Source: Microbacterium sp. XT11
GTDB taxonomy: Bacteria; Actinomycetota; Actinomycetes; Actinomycetales; Microbacteriaceae
Reading direction: 5' to 3'
Length of the DNA: 64,000 nt
Assembly (NCBI RefSeq): GCF_001513675.1
Contig: NZ_CP013859.1
Span: forward strand, 1,551,081-1,615,080
Made by a program: the position numbers and the translations under genes. The notes beneath the pieces were generated by a model. That model worked only from the letters and a program-made list of their open reading frames with translations. It did not search any database and was not told the DNA's origin. Positions within the stretch are counted from its first letter, which is position 1; each line of letters begins with the position of its first letter. This document shows positions 50,044-59,345 of the stretch, piece by piece.

Positions 50044-51823
50044 TCCCCGCCCCGACCAGAAGACGACGCACCGGAAGGACGCCGTGACCCGCGACTCGAC
50101 CGACCCTCTGCGGCCGTCCGACCACGTCGACGGCGACGACTCGATCACGCAGCCCAAGCTCGGCGTCGTCGGCTGGCTGCGGTGGGGCTGGCGTCAGCTA
50201 ACCTCCATGCGCACCGCGCTGATCCTGCTGCTCGTGCTGGCGATCGCGGCGATCCCCGGGTCGATCTTCCCGCAGCGCATGGCCGATCCGAACGGCGTCA
50301 CGCAGTGGCAGCGCGACAACCCCGACCTCTTCCCGGTGCTCGACGCGCTGAAGATGTTCGACGTGTACCTGTCGCCGTGGTTCTCGGCGATCTACCTGCT
50401 GCTGTTCACGTCTCTCGTCGGCTGCGTCATCCCCCGCATCAAGCACCACGCGAAGGCACTGCGCGCGCGGCCTCCGCGTACGCCCGCGCGGCTGCAGCGT
50501 CTCGCGGACTTCCGCGCGGTCGACCGCGCGGCGGCGGATGCCGGAGCCGACGCGGTGACGGCGGTCGACATCGCGGAGAAGCAGCTGAAGGCGCTGGGCT
50601 ACCGTGTCGAGCGGTACGACGACAAGAAGTCGTCGTCCGTCTCGGCTGAGCGCGGATACTGGCGCGAGACCGGCAACCTGCTGTTCCACATCGCGCTCGT
50701 CGGCGTGCTCATCACGGTCGGCGTGGGCGGCGGATTCGCCTACACGGGGCAGCGCGTGCTCGTGGAGGGCGAGACCTTCGCCAACACGCTGCTCGACTAC
50801 GACTCCATGAACAGGGGGCGATTCGTCGGCGACGGCGCCCTGACGCCGTACTCGATGCAGCTCGACTCGTTCGACGTGACCTACCAGCCGTTCGGCGAGC
50901 CCGGCTCGGGGCAGGCGGGCGACTTCGCGGCCAACATGACCGTGAAGGAGAACGGCGAGGAGCGCACCGGGGCGGTGCGGGTGAACCATCCGCTCGACAT
51001 CGCCGGCGACAAGATCTACCTGCTCGGCAACGGGTACGCCCCGACGATCACCGTGCGCAACGCCGACGGCGAGGTCGTCTACAAGAACAGCGTCCCGTTC
51101 CTGCCTCAGGACAACAACCTCACCTCTCTCGGCGTGATCAAGGTGACCGACGGGATGCCGGAGCAGCTCGGCCTGCTCGGCTTCTTCTACCCGACGACGG
51201 GCGTTCTCGACACGGGCGCGTTCTTCTCCGCCTACCCGGATCTCACCAACCCCACCCTCACCCTCGACGTGTACGAGGGCGACCTCGGCATCAACGAGGG
51301 CGATCCCAAGTCGGTGTACGTGCTCGACACGACCGATCTCACGAAGCTCACCGGGCGCGGCACGGACGTCGAGTCGCTCGAGTTGAGCCCGGGGGAGACG
51401 GCCGACCTTCCGGGCGGACGCGGAACCGTGACGTTCGAGGACGAGTCGCCGGCGGGGGCCACGGATCTCTCGCAGTCGGTCAAGCGCTTCGCCTCGCTGC
51501 AGATCCATCATGACGCCTCCGCCGTGTGGGTGCTGGTGTTCGCGCTGCTCGCCCTCGGCGGGCTGATGCTCGCGCTGTTCGTGCCGCGGCGCCGCGTGTG
51601 GGTCAAGGCGTACCCGGCGGGCGACACGGTCACGATCGAGTACGCGGGCCTGGCGCGCGGCGAGGACCCGACGCTCGCCGCCGCGGTCGACGACCTCGTG
51701 GCCGGCCACGCGCGGCTGCTCGACGCCGCCGGGGTCACCGCGGCGATGCCCGCCGACGAGCGGGGCGAGACACCCTCCGAACCCGCGGATGCCGAGCCCG
51801 CGGCATCCGACACCCGAAAGTAG
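50024..51823 (+). CDS. resB: Cytochrome c biogenesis protein ResB (Ccs1), 599 aa
   Basis: Heme-handling subunit of the system II synthase. Three N-terminal helices (from SMRTALILLLVLAIAAIPGS) and one C-terminal helix flank a large extracytoplasmic domain; family segments are SIFPQRMADPNGVTQW, ETGNLLFHIALVGVLITVG and VNHPLDIAGDKIYLLGNGYAP (in part). Length is typical of actinobacterial ResB. GTG 50024 overlaps ccdA; an internal GTG (50084) has a better ribosome-binding site (GGAAGGA) and would remove 20 hydrophilic residues. The last 70 residues are a cytoplasmic Asp/Ala-rich tail. Confidence 0.93.
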   Translation: MSSSHSDPRPDQKTTHRKDAVTRDSTDPLRPSDHVDGDDSITQPKLGVVGWLRWGWRQLTSMRTALILLLVLAIAAIPGSIFPQRMADPNGVTQWQRDNPDLFPVLDALKMFDVYLSPWFSAIYLLLFTSLVGCVIPRIKHHAKALRARPPRTPARLQRLADFRAVDRAAADAGADAVTAVDIAEKQLKALGYRVERYDDKKSSSVSAERGYWRETGNLLFHIALVGVLITVGVGGGFAYTGQRVLVEGETFANTLLDYDSMNRGRFVGDGALTPYSMQLDSFDVTYQPFGEPGSGQAGDFAANMTVKENGEERTGAVRVNHPLDIAGDKIYLLGNGYAPTITVRNADGEVVYKNSVPFLPQDNNLTSLGVIKVTDGMPEQLGLLGFFYPTTGVLDTGAFFSAYPDLTNPTLTLDVYEGDLGINEGDPKSVYVLDTTDLTKLTGRGTDVESLELSPGETADLPGGRGTVTFEDESPAGATDLSQSVKRFASLQIHHDASAVWVLVFALLALGGLMLALFVPRRRVWVKAYPAGDTVTIEYAGLARGEDPTLAAAVDDLVAGHARLLDAAGVTAAMPADERGETPSEPADAEPAASDTRK

Positions 51824-51832
51824 ACTGACACC

Positions 51833-52810
51833 ATGTTCGAGCTCACCGTGATCTCGCCGGTGCTGCTGTGGACCGCGATCGCGATCTATGCAGCCTCGTT
51901 CGTCGCCTTCGCCTTCGACCTCGCCCGGCGATCGCAGGTCGCGGCCGACGTCCGCACGGTGCGTGAGGCGGAGCTCGTCGGCGCCGGCGTCGGCGGACGC
52001 GGGGGTGCGAGCACGCCTCCGGCCACCACTGCCACGCCGCCGCAGCGTTTCGTGATGGCGCGCATCGGCACGTCGCTCATGGTGCTGGCGTGGCTGTTCC
52101 ACCTCGCCGCGACGGTGACGCGCAGCATCGCGGCCGGCCGCGTGCCGTGGGCGAACCTGTACGAGTTCGCGATGATCGGCACGCTGCTCATCGTCGCGGT
52201 GTTCCTCGTCGTGCTCACCCGCGTCGACCTGCGCTTCCTCGGCACGTTCATCACGGGGCTCGTGGTGGTGCTGCTCGGTCTCGCCGCGACGAACTTCTAC
52301 GTCGACGTGACGCCGCTCATGGACCCGCTGAAGAGCGTCTGGCTGATCATCCACGTCTTCGTCGCCTCGCTGGGCACGGCGTTCTTCGCCCTCGCGTTCG
52401 CGCTCTCCGTGCTGCAGCTCATGCAGTCGCGCCGGGAGCGGCTGCTCAGCGAGGGATCGAGTAAGAAGGCGCCGGGCTTCCTCCGCACGCTCCCCGCCTC
52501 CGACCGGCTCGAGAGCATGGCGTACCGGTTCACGATCATCGGCTTCATCCTCTGGACGTTCACGCTCATCGCGGGCTCGATCTGGGCGCAGGACGCCTGG
52601 GGGCGCTACTGGGGCTTCGACGTCAAGGAGACCTGGACCTTCGTGATCTGGGTCGTCTACGCCGGGTACATCCACGCACGCGCGACGCGCGGGTGGCGAG
52701 GCAACCCGTCGGCGTGGCTCTCGATCGTCGGGTTCGCCGCCGTGATGTTCAACTTCACCATCGTGAACGTGTTCTTCAAGGGGCTGCACGCCTATTCGGG
52801 CCTCAGCTGA
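51833..52810 (+). CDS. ccsB: Cytochrome c biogenesis protein CcsB/ResC, 325 aa
   Basis: Heme transporter-ligase subunit partnering ResB. About eight helices; the heme-handling WWD-like domain reads GSIWAQDAWGRYWGFDVKETW, with flanking histidines in WLFHLAATVTRSI and WLIIHVFVASLG. Start ATG 51833, 9 bp after resB. It ends 8 bp inside the convergent phosphoesterase gene. Together with the three preceding genes this is a complete system II set, implying c-type cytochromes in the respiratory chain. Confidence 0.95.
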   Translation: MFELTVISPVLLWTAIAIYAASFVAFAFDLARRSQVAADVRTVREAELVGAGVGGRGGASTPPATTATPPQRFVMARIGTSLMVLAWLFHLAATVTRSIAAGRVPWANLYEFAMIGTLLIVAVFLVVLTRVDLRFLGTFITGLVVVLLGLAATNFYVDVTPLMDPLKSVWLIIHVFVASLGTAFFALAFALSVLQLMQSRRERLLSEGSSKKAPGFLRTLPASDRLESMAYRFTIIGFILWTFTLIAGSIWAQDAWGRYWGFDVKETWTFVIWVVYAGYIHARATRGWRGNPSAWLSIVGFAAVMFNFTIVNVFFKGLHAYSGLS

Positions 52811-53399
52811 TCCCGCCCAGCGGGATCGTCTCGGCGTACTCCTCGCCGTTCTCGTACCAGACGAACTCGACCGCATCGACGGTCTCGGCGGGTGACGGGT
52901 CGAGCGGGCGCACGGCTGCCGCCTCCAGGCGATCCCACGCCTCCGGGCGCAGGGTCTTGGCGTAGACGACCGAGAGGTGGAACGTCCACTCGTCGAGGGG
53001 CAGCTCGCCGAGCCGGCGGAAGTCGGAGCCGGCGAGGGCGTCCGTGAGCGACGCGTAGGCGTCGACGAGCGCCGCCGTGCGAGCGAGCCGGAGGATCACG
53101 ATCTGCCACGGCGCCGCGAAGCTGTCGACGGCATCCGCCGCCAGCGCGATCGGTCGCCGGTCGGCCGCCCACGTCCGGATGAGCGCGGCGAGCTCCTCGC
53201 GCCGATGCGGTTCGAAGAAGCCGCGCAGCGTGACGTGCCCGGTGTGCGGGTGCGGGAGCCCGCCGGCATCGCCCGCGAGCAGGGCACCCTGGACCTCCTC
53301 GTACGCGCGCGCGACGGCTCCGGCCGGCCGCAGCACCAGGTACTGCTGCCCGTCGAGCGATGCGAGGTGTTCCTGGGTGTCCATGAAGCGTCGGCGCAT
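52803..53399 (-). CDS. 2H phosphoesterase (2'-5' RNA ligase-like), 198 aa
   Basis: Two HxT/Sx motifs: HVTL (H55-x-T57) in PHTGHVTLRGFF and HLS (H141-x-S143) in WTFHLSVVYAK, about 85 residues apart, as in the 2H family of cyclic phosphodiesterases and RNA ligases. The cellular substrate is unknown. TAGTGT exactly 6 nt before ATG 53399 (leaderless); a second in-frame ATG at residue 6 is possible. Overlaps the ccsB end by 8 bp on the opposite strand. Confidence 0.85.
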   Translation of the reverse strand: MRRRFMDTQEHLASLDGQQYLVLRPAGAVARAYEEVQGALLAGDAGGLPHPHTGHVTLRGFFEPHRREELAALIRTWAADRRPIALAADAVDSFAAPWQIVILRLARTAALVDAYASLTDALAGSDFRRLGELPLDEWTFHLSVVYAKTLRPEAWDRLEAAAVRPLDPSPAETVDAVEFVWYENGEEYAETIPLGGIS

Positions 53400-53426
53400 G
53401 GCACGACACTACGCCGGCGACGCCGC

Positions 53427-55415
53427 TCAGGCGGTGGCGATGACGGCGCGAGTCGAGGTGGTGCGTCGCAGCGCCACGGCGATCGTGGTCGCCAGCAGCG
53501 ACAGGACGCCCCAGGCGACGAGCCCCGCAGCCGCTCCGCCGCTCGCGGAGATGAGCCCGGCGATGGCGGGTGCCGTCGGCAGCGCCGCGCCGATCGCCGC
53601 GAGCCACGCCGGCACGGTCGAGATCAACCCGGTCGCCACCGCGAGCACGCCGACGAGGGCCGAGAGCCAGCGTCCGATCCCTCCGAGCACCGCGACCATG
53701 GCCTGGTTCACGGCCGCGAAGACGACGCCCGCGAGCACCGCCGTGCCGGCGAAGGCCCACCACGTACCCGCGTCGTAGGCGGCGACGAACTGGACAATGA
53801 CCGAGACGAGCACGCCCTGGCCTGCGCCGAGGAGCGCTGCGGGGAGGAAGCCGCGCAGAGCGAGCCCGGCCGACGAGCGGCGCGACGTGAGCGTGCGCGT
53901 CGTGTGCGCGCGCATCACGACGAACGACGCGAGGCCGCCGAACCACAGCACGACCGCGGCGAGGAGCGGGATCGCCGTGGGGCCGAAGATCGTGTTCGCC
54001 GGGGTGTCCGCCGTGACCGGGTCCGCGATCACGGACGCGAGCGACGTCGACTCGGCGTCGGTGAACGACGGCAGCGAGTCGGATGCCGTGCGCAGGCCGC
54101 CCGCGAGGTCGCCGGTCCCCGTCGCCAGCGTGTCGAGACCGGATGCGAGGTCGGTGGCGCCGCCCGCGAGCTCCGTCGCTCCGCCCGAGAGCTGGGTCGC
54201 ACCGTCGGCGAGCTGGCGCGCGCCCGCCGTCGACGGATCGATGCCGTCGGTCGCGAGCTGCGTGAGCCCCGCGGCGATCGACGATGCGCCCGTCCCGGCG
54301 TCGCGCATGCTCGTCGCGAGGGTGCTGAAGGTGCCGGGGAGCGCCGCGATCCCGCCGGCGACCTGCGGATCGTTGAGGTAACCGGAAGCGGTTCCGGCCG
54401 AGGTAGCCGCTGTCGCGGCGTCGCCCGCCGCCTCCTGCACCTGCGCGCAGAGGTCGCCCGGCGTGAGTGACACGCATGTCGCGGCCATCGTGCCGAGCTT
54501 CTGTGCGAGCCCGGCCGTCTGGGCCGCGGCGTCTCGTGCGGCGCCCGATCCGGTCTGCACGGCGCCGACGAGCTGCGTCGTCCCGGGGATGTTCTGCTCC
54601 AGGCTGGACGCTCCGCCGAGCAGGCCGGAGCCGAGCTGGGACGCGCCGGCCGCCACCTCCCGCGTCTTCCCGGCGATGGTGCCGAGCCCGCCGGCGAGGT
54701 CGGAGGCGCCGGACGCGAGGGCGTCGGCTCCCGACGCGAGCTGCGTCGCGCCCGCGGGGATCTGGGCTGCGCCGGTCGCGGCATCCCGTGCTCCCGACGC
54801 CAGCTGTGCTGCGCCGTCGGCGGCGTCGCCGATCTGGTCGCCGATCGTGGTGAACCCGACGAGGACGTTGTCCATCGTGGCCTCCGAGATGGTGGTTCCC
54901 ATCGTCGATGCGGCGACCGAGGCGAGCTGCCCCGTGATGAGGTCGTCGGCGACGCGGCCGTCGTCCGGAGTGGTGACCGTGATCGTCGCCTTCTCGGGGG
55001 CCTCTCCGGTGCCGGCGATCGCCTGGCCGGAGGAGGTCGCCGCGCGGGAGAAGTCCTCGGGGATGGTGACGACGGCCTGATACGTGCCGTCGGCCAGTCC
55101 CTCCTTCGCGTCGTCCTCGTTCGAGATGACCCAGGTGAGGTTCGACCCGTCGGTGTCGTCATCCGCGTCCGACGAGTCGGGCCCTTCGACGAGTCCTGCG
55201 GCGAGCTGGCGGCCGAGCGGCGTCACCTGGCCGTCGATGGTCACCGGGTCGTCGAGGTTGACGATGGCGGCGGTCATCGAATCGAGGCGCTCGGTGGGGT
55301 CCTGGAGCGCCGCCACGAGGATGCCGCCGACCGCGGCGGGCAGCAGCAGCACGCCGAGCAGGGTCAGCCACGTGATCGGCTTGCGCGAGCGGGCGCGTTC
55401 GATGCGGAGGGTCAT
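53427..55415 (-). CDS. YhgE/Pip-type membrane protein, 662 aa
   Basis: One N-terminal helix (WLTLLGVLLLPAAVGGILV), a long extracytoplasmic region, and five or six C-terminal helices. The extracytoplasmic part has many LASGA/LAGGA/LADGA heptad-like repeats (for example GATQLASGADALASGASDLAGG), the hallmark of YhgE/Pip proteins related to phage-infection protein and to ESX-associated or MMPL-associated membrane proteins. Starts at ATG 55415, overlapping the MMPL stop (ATGA), so it is the second gene of an export pair. Function is likely cell-envelope export or a secretion accessory. Confidence 0.9.
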   Translation of the reverse strand: MTLRIERARSRKPITWLTLLGVLLLPAAVGGILVAALQDPTERLDSMTAAIVNLDDPVTIDGQVTPLGRQLAAGLVEGPDSSDADDDTDGSNLTWVISNEDDAKEGLADGTYQAVVTIPEDFSRAATSSGQAIAGTGEAPEKATITVTTPDDGRVADDLITGQLASVAASTMGTTISEATMDNVLVGFTTIGDQIGDAADGAAQLASGARDAATGAAQIPAGATQLASGADALASGASDLAGGLGTIAGKTREVAAGASQLGSGLLGGASSLEQNIPGTTQLVGAVQTGSGAARDAAAQTAGLAQKLGTMAATCVSLTPGDLCAQVQEAAGDAATAATSAGTASGYLNDPQVAGGIAALPGTFSTLATSMRDAGTGASSIAAGLTQLATDGIDPSTAGARQLADGATQLSGGATELAGGATDLASGLDTLATGTGDLAGGLRTASDSLPSFTDAESTSLASVIADPVTADTPANTIFGPTAIPLLAAVVLWFGGLASFVVMRAHTTRTLTSRRSSAGLALRGFLPAALLGAGQGVLVSVIVQFVAAYDAGTWWAFAGTAVLAGVVFAAVNQAMVAVLGGIGRWLSALVGVLAVATGLISTVPAWLAAIGAALPTAPAIAGLISASGGAAAGLVAWGVLSLLATTIAVALRRTTSTRAVIATA

Positions 55416-58246
55416 GCGTTCACCTCGGTCGTCGGAGCGGATGCGGAGTCGGGTGCCGGGAGCGCAGCGGGGGTGGTGACGTCGATCGTGTCGGGCGCGG
55501 GCCGGCCGGCGGACGACAGGAGTTCTCGTGCGCTCTCCGGGGCGGATGCCGTGAGCACCACGGCCATGCCCGCACCGGCGTCGCGCAGGCGGGCGGCGAG
55601 CTGATCGCGGTCGGCGGTGGACAAGCGGTCGGCGCCGTCGATCACGACCACGGCCGGGCGCCCGCGGAGGGCGTCGTCGAGCTCGGATGCCGAGACTCCG
55701 GCATCCGTCGCGATCACGGCACCGACGTGCGCACGGACCCACGCCGCGCGACCGGGCAGCAGGTGCCCTGCGACGCGCAGCCGGCCGCCGTCCGGCGTGA
55801 CCCGCCCCGCGATCGCGAGGGCGAGAGCCCGCAGCCGCCCCGGGGATGCGCCGGTCAGCACGACCGATGCGCCGGGAGTGACGCGCAGCCGGAATCCGCG
55901 GATGCCGGCCTCGTCCAGCTCGAGCTCGTCGGCGGCGACGACCGAGTCGTCGCCGGGCCAGTCGGCGAGGTGCCGCTCGCGCTCCACAGCCTCGCCCTCG
56001 ATGTCGACGCTCGGGAGGATGCGCTCCAGCCACGCGGAGAGGCTCCACGCGCGTTCGCCGAGGATCGCCATGAGGGCCGGGATCAACGTCATGCGCACGA
56101 GGAACGCGTCGATCGCGATGCCGGCGGCGAGGCCGAGGGCGATGGGCTTGAGCGAGGAGTCGCCCTCGGGGACGAACGCGACGAAGACCGCGAACATGAT
56201 CAGCCCTGCCGCCGTGACCACCTTGGCCGACCCGGCGAACCCGCTCTGTACGGCTCGGAGCGCGGCGGCGCGGCGCACCGAGCGGTCGGGGCTCTTCGAG
56301 CCGGGGTCGTGCACGTAGTCCTCCCGCATGCGCGAGACGAGGAACACCTGGTAGTCCATGGCAAGGCCGAACAGCACGCCCATGAGGATGATCGGCATGA
56401 AGCTGATGATCGGCCCGACCTTCGCCACGTGCAGGAGGTCGGCGAACCAGCCCCACTCGAACACCGCGCCGACGACGCCGAATGCGGCCACGATGGAGAG
56501 CAGATAGCCGAGGGCCGCGGTGACCGGCACCCAGATCGAGCGGAACACGATCGTGAGCAGGATCAGCGAGAGCCCGATGACGAACACTCCGAACGGCAGC
56601 AGCGCATTGCCGAGCTGGTCGGAGATGTCGATCGCGACGGCCGTGAACCCGGTGACCTTCAGGTCGATGCCGAACTCGTCGAGCCACTGGTCGTGGTGCG
56701 CACGCAGTTCGCGCACGAGGTCGGCGGTGGCGGGGTCGTCCGGCGCAGTCTCGGGGATGATCTGCACGATGCCGGTGTCGGCCGTCTCGTTCGGGGTCGC
56801 GAGGGCGACCTCCTCGACGCCGTCGATCTTCTCGACGGCCGAGCCGAGGTCGTCCATGAGCCCCAGCGGGTCGGTCGAGGTCACGATGGTGCCGGTGAGG
56901 ATCAGCGGCCCGTTGAAGCCGGGGCCGAACTCCTCGCCGACGAGATCGTAGCTCTGGCGTGCCTGCGAGTCCTTCGGCAGCACGCCCGCGTTGGGGAGCG
57001 CGAGGTCGAGGCTCAGGGCAGGCGCCGCCACGATGCCGAGTCCCAGCACGATCGCGAGCGAGACGAGCACCGGTCGCCGTGTGACGCCGGACACCCAGCG
57101 CCGGCTGAACGAGCGGCGCGGCGCGGCCTGGGCCGTCGCCGCCTCCGCAGACCCGGCTGGGTCGGCGGCCCTGGCTGCCTTCGTGCGGACGCGTCGCGTG
57201 CGCGGCGCGCGGTCACGGCGCGGCCACCCCACCACCCGGCCCTTCACGAGGCCGAGGAAGGCGGGGGTGAGCGTGACGGCGATGGCCACGGCCACCGCCA
57301 CGGCGACGGACGCCGCGACCCCCATGGTCGTCAGGAACGGGATGCCGGCGAAGCTCAGGCCGATGAGGGCGATGAGCACCGTGATGCCCGCGAACACGAC
57401 GGCCGAGCCGGCTGTGCCGACGGCACGCGATGCGGACTCTTCCGGGTCGACGCCTGCGCGTACCTGATCCTGATGCCTCGCCATGATGAAGAGCGCGTAG
57501 TCGATGCCCACAGCCAGGCCCAGCATGAGCGCGAGGAGCGGCGTCGTCGACGACACCGTGGCGAAGGCCGTGGCGGCGAAGATGCCGGCGATCGACACGC
57601 CGACGCCCAGCACCGCGGTGAGCAGGGGAAGGCCGGCGATCACGAACGAGCGGAACGTGACGATGAGCACGAGCAGGGCGATGAGCAGGCCGACCGCCTC
57701 GGTGAGCGTCACGCCGGGGATGGACGTCGCGAACAGGTCGCCGCCGAGTGCGGTGCGCGAGCCGTCGGGCAGCGCGGCGGCGAGGTCGTCGACGGCATCC
57801 GAGAGGGCGTCCTTGGTCTCGGCGGACACGTCTGTGGCCTGCCCGTCGAACTGCAGCCGCACGATCGCGGCGGTCTCGGCGTCGTTCACCATGCCCGTCA
57901 CCATCTCGTCGTACGGGGAGGTGACGGCCAGCACGCCGTCGAGGCGCGTCAGATCGTCGACGGCGTCCTCGATGTCGGCGCGGTAGTCGTCGTCGGTGAC
58001 GTGGTCGCCGTCAGCCGCGACCACGATGAACTGGGCATTGGTGCCGCTCACCTGAGGGAACGAGCGCGAGAGCTGCTCGAGGCCGGCCTGCGACTCCGTG
58101 CCGGGGATCGAGAAGGTGTTGTCCGTGCCCTGTCCGAGCACGAGTGCGCCGGAGCCGGCGATGCCAAGCACGATCAGCCACGAGAAGAGCACGCGCCACG
58201 GGTGGCGGTACGACCAGCGCCCGAGCGACGACAGGAGAGTGGACAC
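55412..58246 (-). CDS. MMPL-family RND transporter with a degenerate ATPase-like C-terminal domain, 944 aa
   Basis: Residues 1-735 are a complete MMPL transporter: first helix from LFSWLIVLGIAGSGALVL, two large extracytoplasmic domains, and two helix bundles carrying the proton-relay motifs ALMLGLAVGIDYALFIMARH and ILMGVLFGLAMDYQVFLVSR. Residues about 748-944 are extra: a nucleotide-binding-like fold with TGASPGRLRALAL where a Walker A would be (no GKS/T) and AVVVIDGADRL like a Walker B; no ABC signature. GTG start 58246 with a GGAGG site. Operon with the YhgE/Pip gene; divergent from the TetR regulator across a double palindrome. Confidence 0.92.
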   Translation of the reverse strand: MSTLLSSLGRWSYRHPWRVLFSWLIVLGIAGSGALVLGQGTDNTFSIPGTESQAGLEQLSRSFPQVSGTNAQFIVVAADGDHVTDDDYRADIEDAVDDLTRLDGVLAVTSPYDEMVTGMVNDAETAAIVRLQFDGQATDVSAETKDALSDAVDDLAAALPDGSRTALGGDLFATSIPGVTLTEAVGLLIALLVLIVTFRSFVIAGLPLLTAVLGVGVSIAGIFAATAFATVSSTTPLLALMLGLAVGIDYALFIMARHQDQVRAGVDPEESASRAVGTAGSAVVFAGITVLIALIGLSFAGIPFLTTMGVAASVAVAVAVAIAVTLTPAFLGLVKGRVVGWPRRDRAPRTRRVRTKAARAADPAGSAEAATAQAAPRRSFSRRWVSGVTRRPVLVSLAIVLGLGIVAAPALSLDLALPNAGVLPKDSQARQSYDLVGEEFGPGFNGPLILTGTIVTSTDPLGLMDDLGSAVEKIDGVEEVALATPNETADTGIVQIIPETAPDDPATADLVRELRAHHDQWLDEFGIDLKVTGFTAVAIDISDQLGNALLPFGVFVIGLSLILLTIVFRSIWVPVTAALGYLLSIVAAFGVVGAVFEWGWFADLLHVAKVGPIISFMPIILMGVLFGLAMDYQVFLVSRMREDYVHDPGSKSPDRSVRRAAALRAVQSGFAGSAKVVTAAGLIMFAVFVAFVPEGDSSLKPIALGLAAGIAIDAFLVRMTLIPALMAILGERAWSLSAWLERILPSVDIEGEAVERERHLADWPGDDSVVAADELELDEAGIRGFRLRVTPGASVVLTGASPGRLRALALAIAGRVTPDGGRLRVAGHLLPGRAAWVRAHVGAVIATDAGVSASELDDALRGRPAVVVIDGADRLSTADRDQLAARLRDAGAGMAVVLTASAPESARELLSSAGRPAPDTIDVTTPAALPAPDSASAPTTEVNA

Positions 58247-58267
58247 GAGGCCTCCGAGGATCCCATT

Positions 58268-58303
58268 CGGATACACTTCTGTATCCGATACATAGATGTA
58301 TCG
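58268..58303. promoter_or_regulatory. Double palindromic operator between the MMPL and TetR genes
   Basis: Two perfect inverted repeats that share 2 bp: CGGATACA-CTTC-TGTATCCG (58268-58287) and CGATACAT-AG-ATGTATCG (58286-58303). AT-rich for this genome. They lie 22 bp upstream of the MMPL start and 63 bp upstream of the TetR gene, as expected for a TetR repressor binding cooperatively and controlling both. Confidence 0.8.
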
Positions 58304-58365
58304 TAAGGGCGTCAGCCACCGCCTGTCTGTGTGCGGGGTGTGAGAATGTGGAGCGGGAGGATTCG

Positions 58366-58989
58366 ATGACGACACCGGCCACGCGACGACGCGAGAACAC
58401 GCGAGCGCGGCTGCTCGACGCCGCCGCACAGGTGTTCGCCAAGGTCGGCCTCGACGGCGCCTCCGTCGAAGCGGTCTGCGAGCGCGCGGGGTTCACCCGC
58501 GGCGCGTTCTACTCGAACTTCGAGTCGAAGGACGAGCTGTTCCTCACCCTGGCGGCCAGCGTCGGAGAAGAGCGGGTGACGGCGGTCCGCGCACGCGTGG
58601 AGGAGATGGCGGCCGACGGCGCGCTCGCCGAAGGCTGCGACCCCGTCGCCCTCGTGCGCGAAGTCATGGACGCCGGAGGAGACGACCGTCTCGGCGTGAT
58701 GCTGCACAGCGAGATCCGCATCAGGGCGCTGCGCGACGAGGCCTTCGGCTCGGCGTACCTCGCCCAGGAGCGCGAGATGGTGCGCAGCATCGCTCAGATC
58801 ATCACCGACATCGCGGAGGTCGGTCTGTTCCGGCTTCGCGTGCCCGCCGAAGCCGCCGCACGCATGCTCATGATCGTGTGGGAGGGGATGACCGTTCGCG
58901 GCGCCATGGCGGGACAGGATGCCGGGCAGCTGCGCCATTCAGGGGGCGAGGAGCTGGGCCGGCTGGTGCAGCTGCTCATCGCGGAGTGA
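58366..58989 (+). CDS. TetR/AcrR-family regulator of the MMPL operon, 207 aa
   Basis: N-terminal HTH: RARLLDAAAQVFAKVGLDGASVEAVCERAGFTRGAFYSNFESKDELF (in part), the FxRGAFYSNF pattern being typical of TetR proteins that control efflux. The C-terminal ligand domain is all-helical. ATG 58366 has a GGGAGG site. It most likely binds the adjacent double palindrome and represses the divergent MMPL-YhgE operon; the ligand is unknown. Confidence 0.92.
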   Translation: MTTPATRRRENTRARLLDAAAQVFAKVGLDGASVEAVCERAGFTRGAFYSNFESKDELFLTLAASVGEERVTAVRARVEEMAADGALAEGCDPVALVREVMDAGGDDRLGVMLHSEIRIRALRDEAFGSAYLAQEREMVRSIAQIITDIAEVGLFRLRVPAEAAARMLMIVWEGMTVRGAMAGQDAGQLRHSGGEELGRLVQLLIAE

Positions 58990-59021
58990 CCTGGTCGGCC
59001 GTCCGACGCGGAGGCCGACGA

Positions 59022-59336
59022 TCAGGACGCGGCGCGCGCGGCGCGCTTCTCCTGCTGGTAGACGCGGATCGCCTCGTAGCGCTCGGCCGAGCGGGCCTGC
59101 CGCTTCGCAGCCTCCTCCGCGCGGTTCTTCGGCGGCGCGGAGGTGACGAGACCGTCGAGCAGGCGACGCGTGGCCGCCGCGATCTCGTCGACCGCACGGT
59201 CGAACACCTCCTGGTTCGCGCGCGAGGGCTTCGTCGTGCCGGCGATCTTGCGCACGAACTGCAGGGCGGCGTCGTGGCACTCGTCGTCTGTGGCGGCGGG
59301 TTCCAGATTGTTCAGAGGGACGATGTTGCGGCACAT
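59022..59336 (-). CDS. DUF2277 family protein, 104 aa
   Basis: Begins with the family signature MCRNIVPLNNLEPAATDDE and DAALQFVRKIAGTTKPSRAN; the conserved Cys2 and Arg3 are present. A helical, basic C-terminus (EEAAKRQARSAERYEAIRVY) follows. Function unknown. TAGCCT lies exactly 6 nt before the ATG, so it is probably leaderless. Follows menC on the same strand by 9 bp, yet keeps its own promoter. Confidence 0.9.
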   Translation of the reverse strand: MCRNIVPLNNLEPAATDDECHDAALQFVRKIAGTTKPSRANQEVFDRAVDEIAAATRRLLDGLVTSAPPKNRAEEAAKRQARSAERYEAIRVYQQEKRAARAAS

Positions 59337-59345
59337 GCCGCCAGG

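Noticed and set aside
55727-58306. Long open frame on the strand opposite the MMPL gene (and similar ones at 12537-14693, 59377-63570 and 58878-61769)
   Set aside because: High GC removes stop codons from antisense frames; the translations are Arg/Pro/His-rich with no family motifs, while the other strand has complete known genes.
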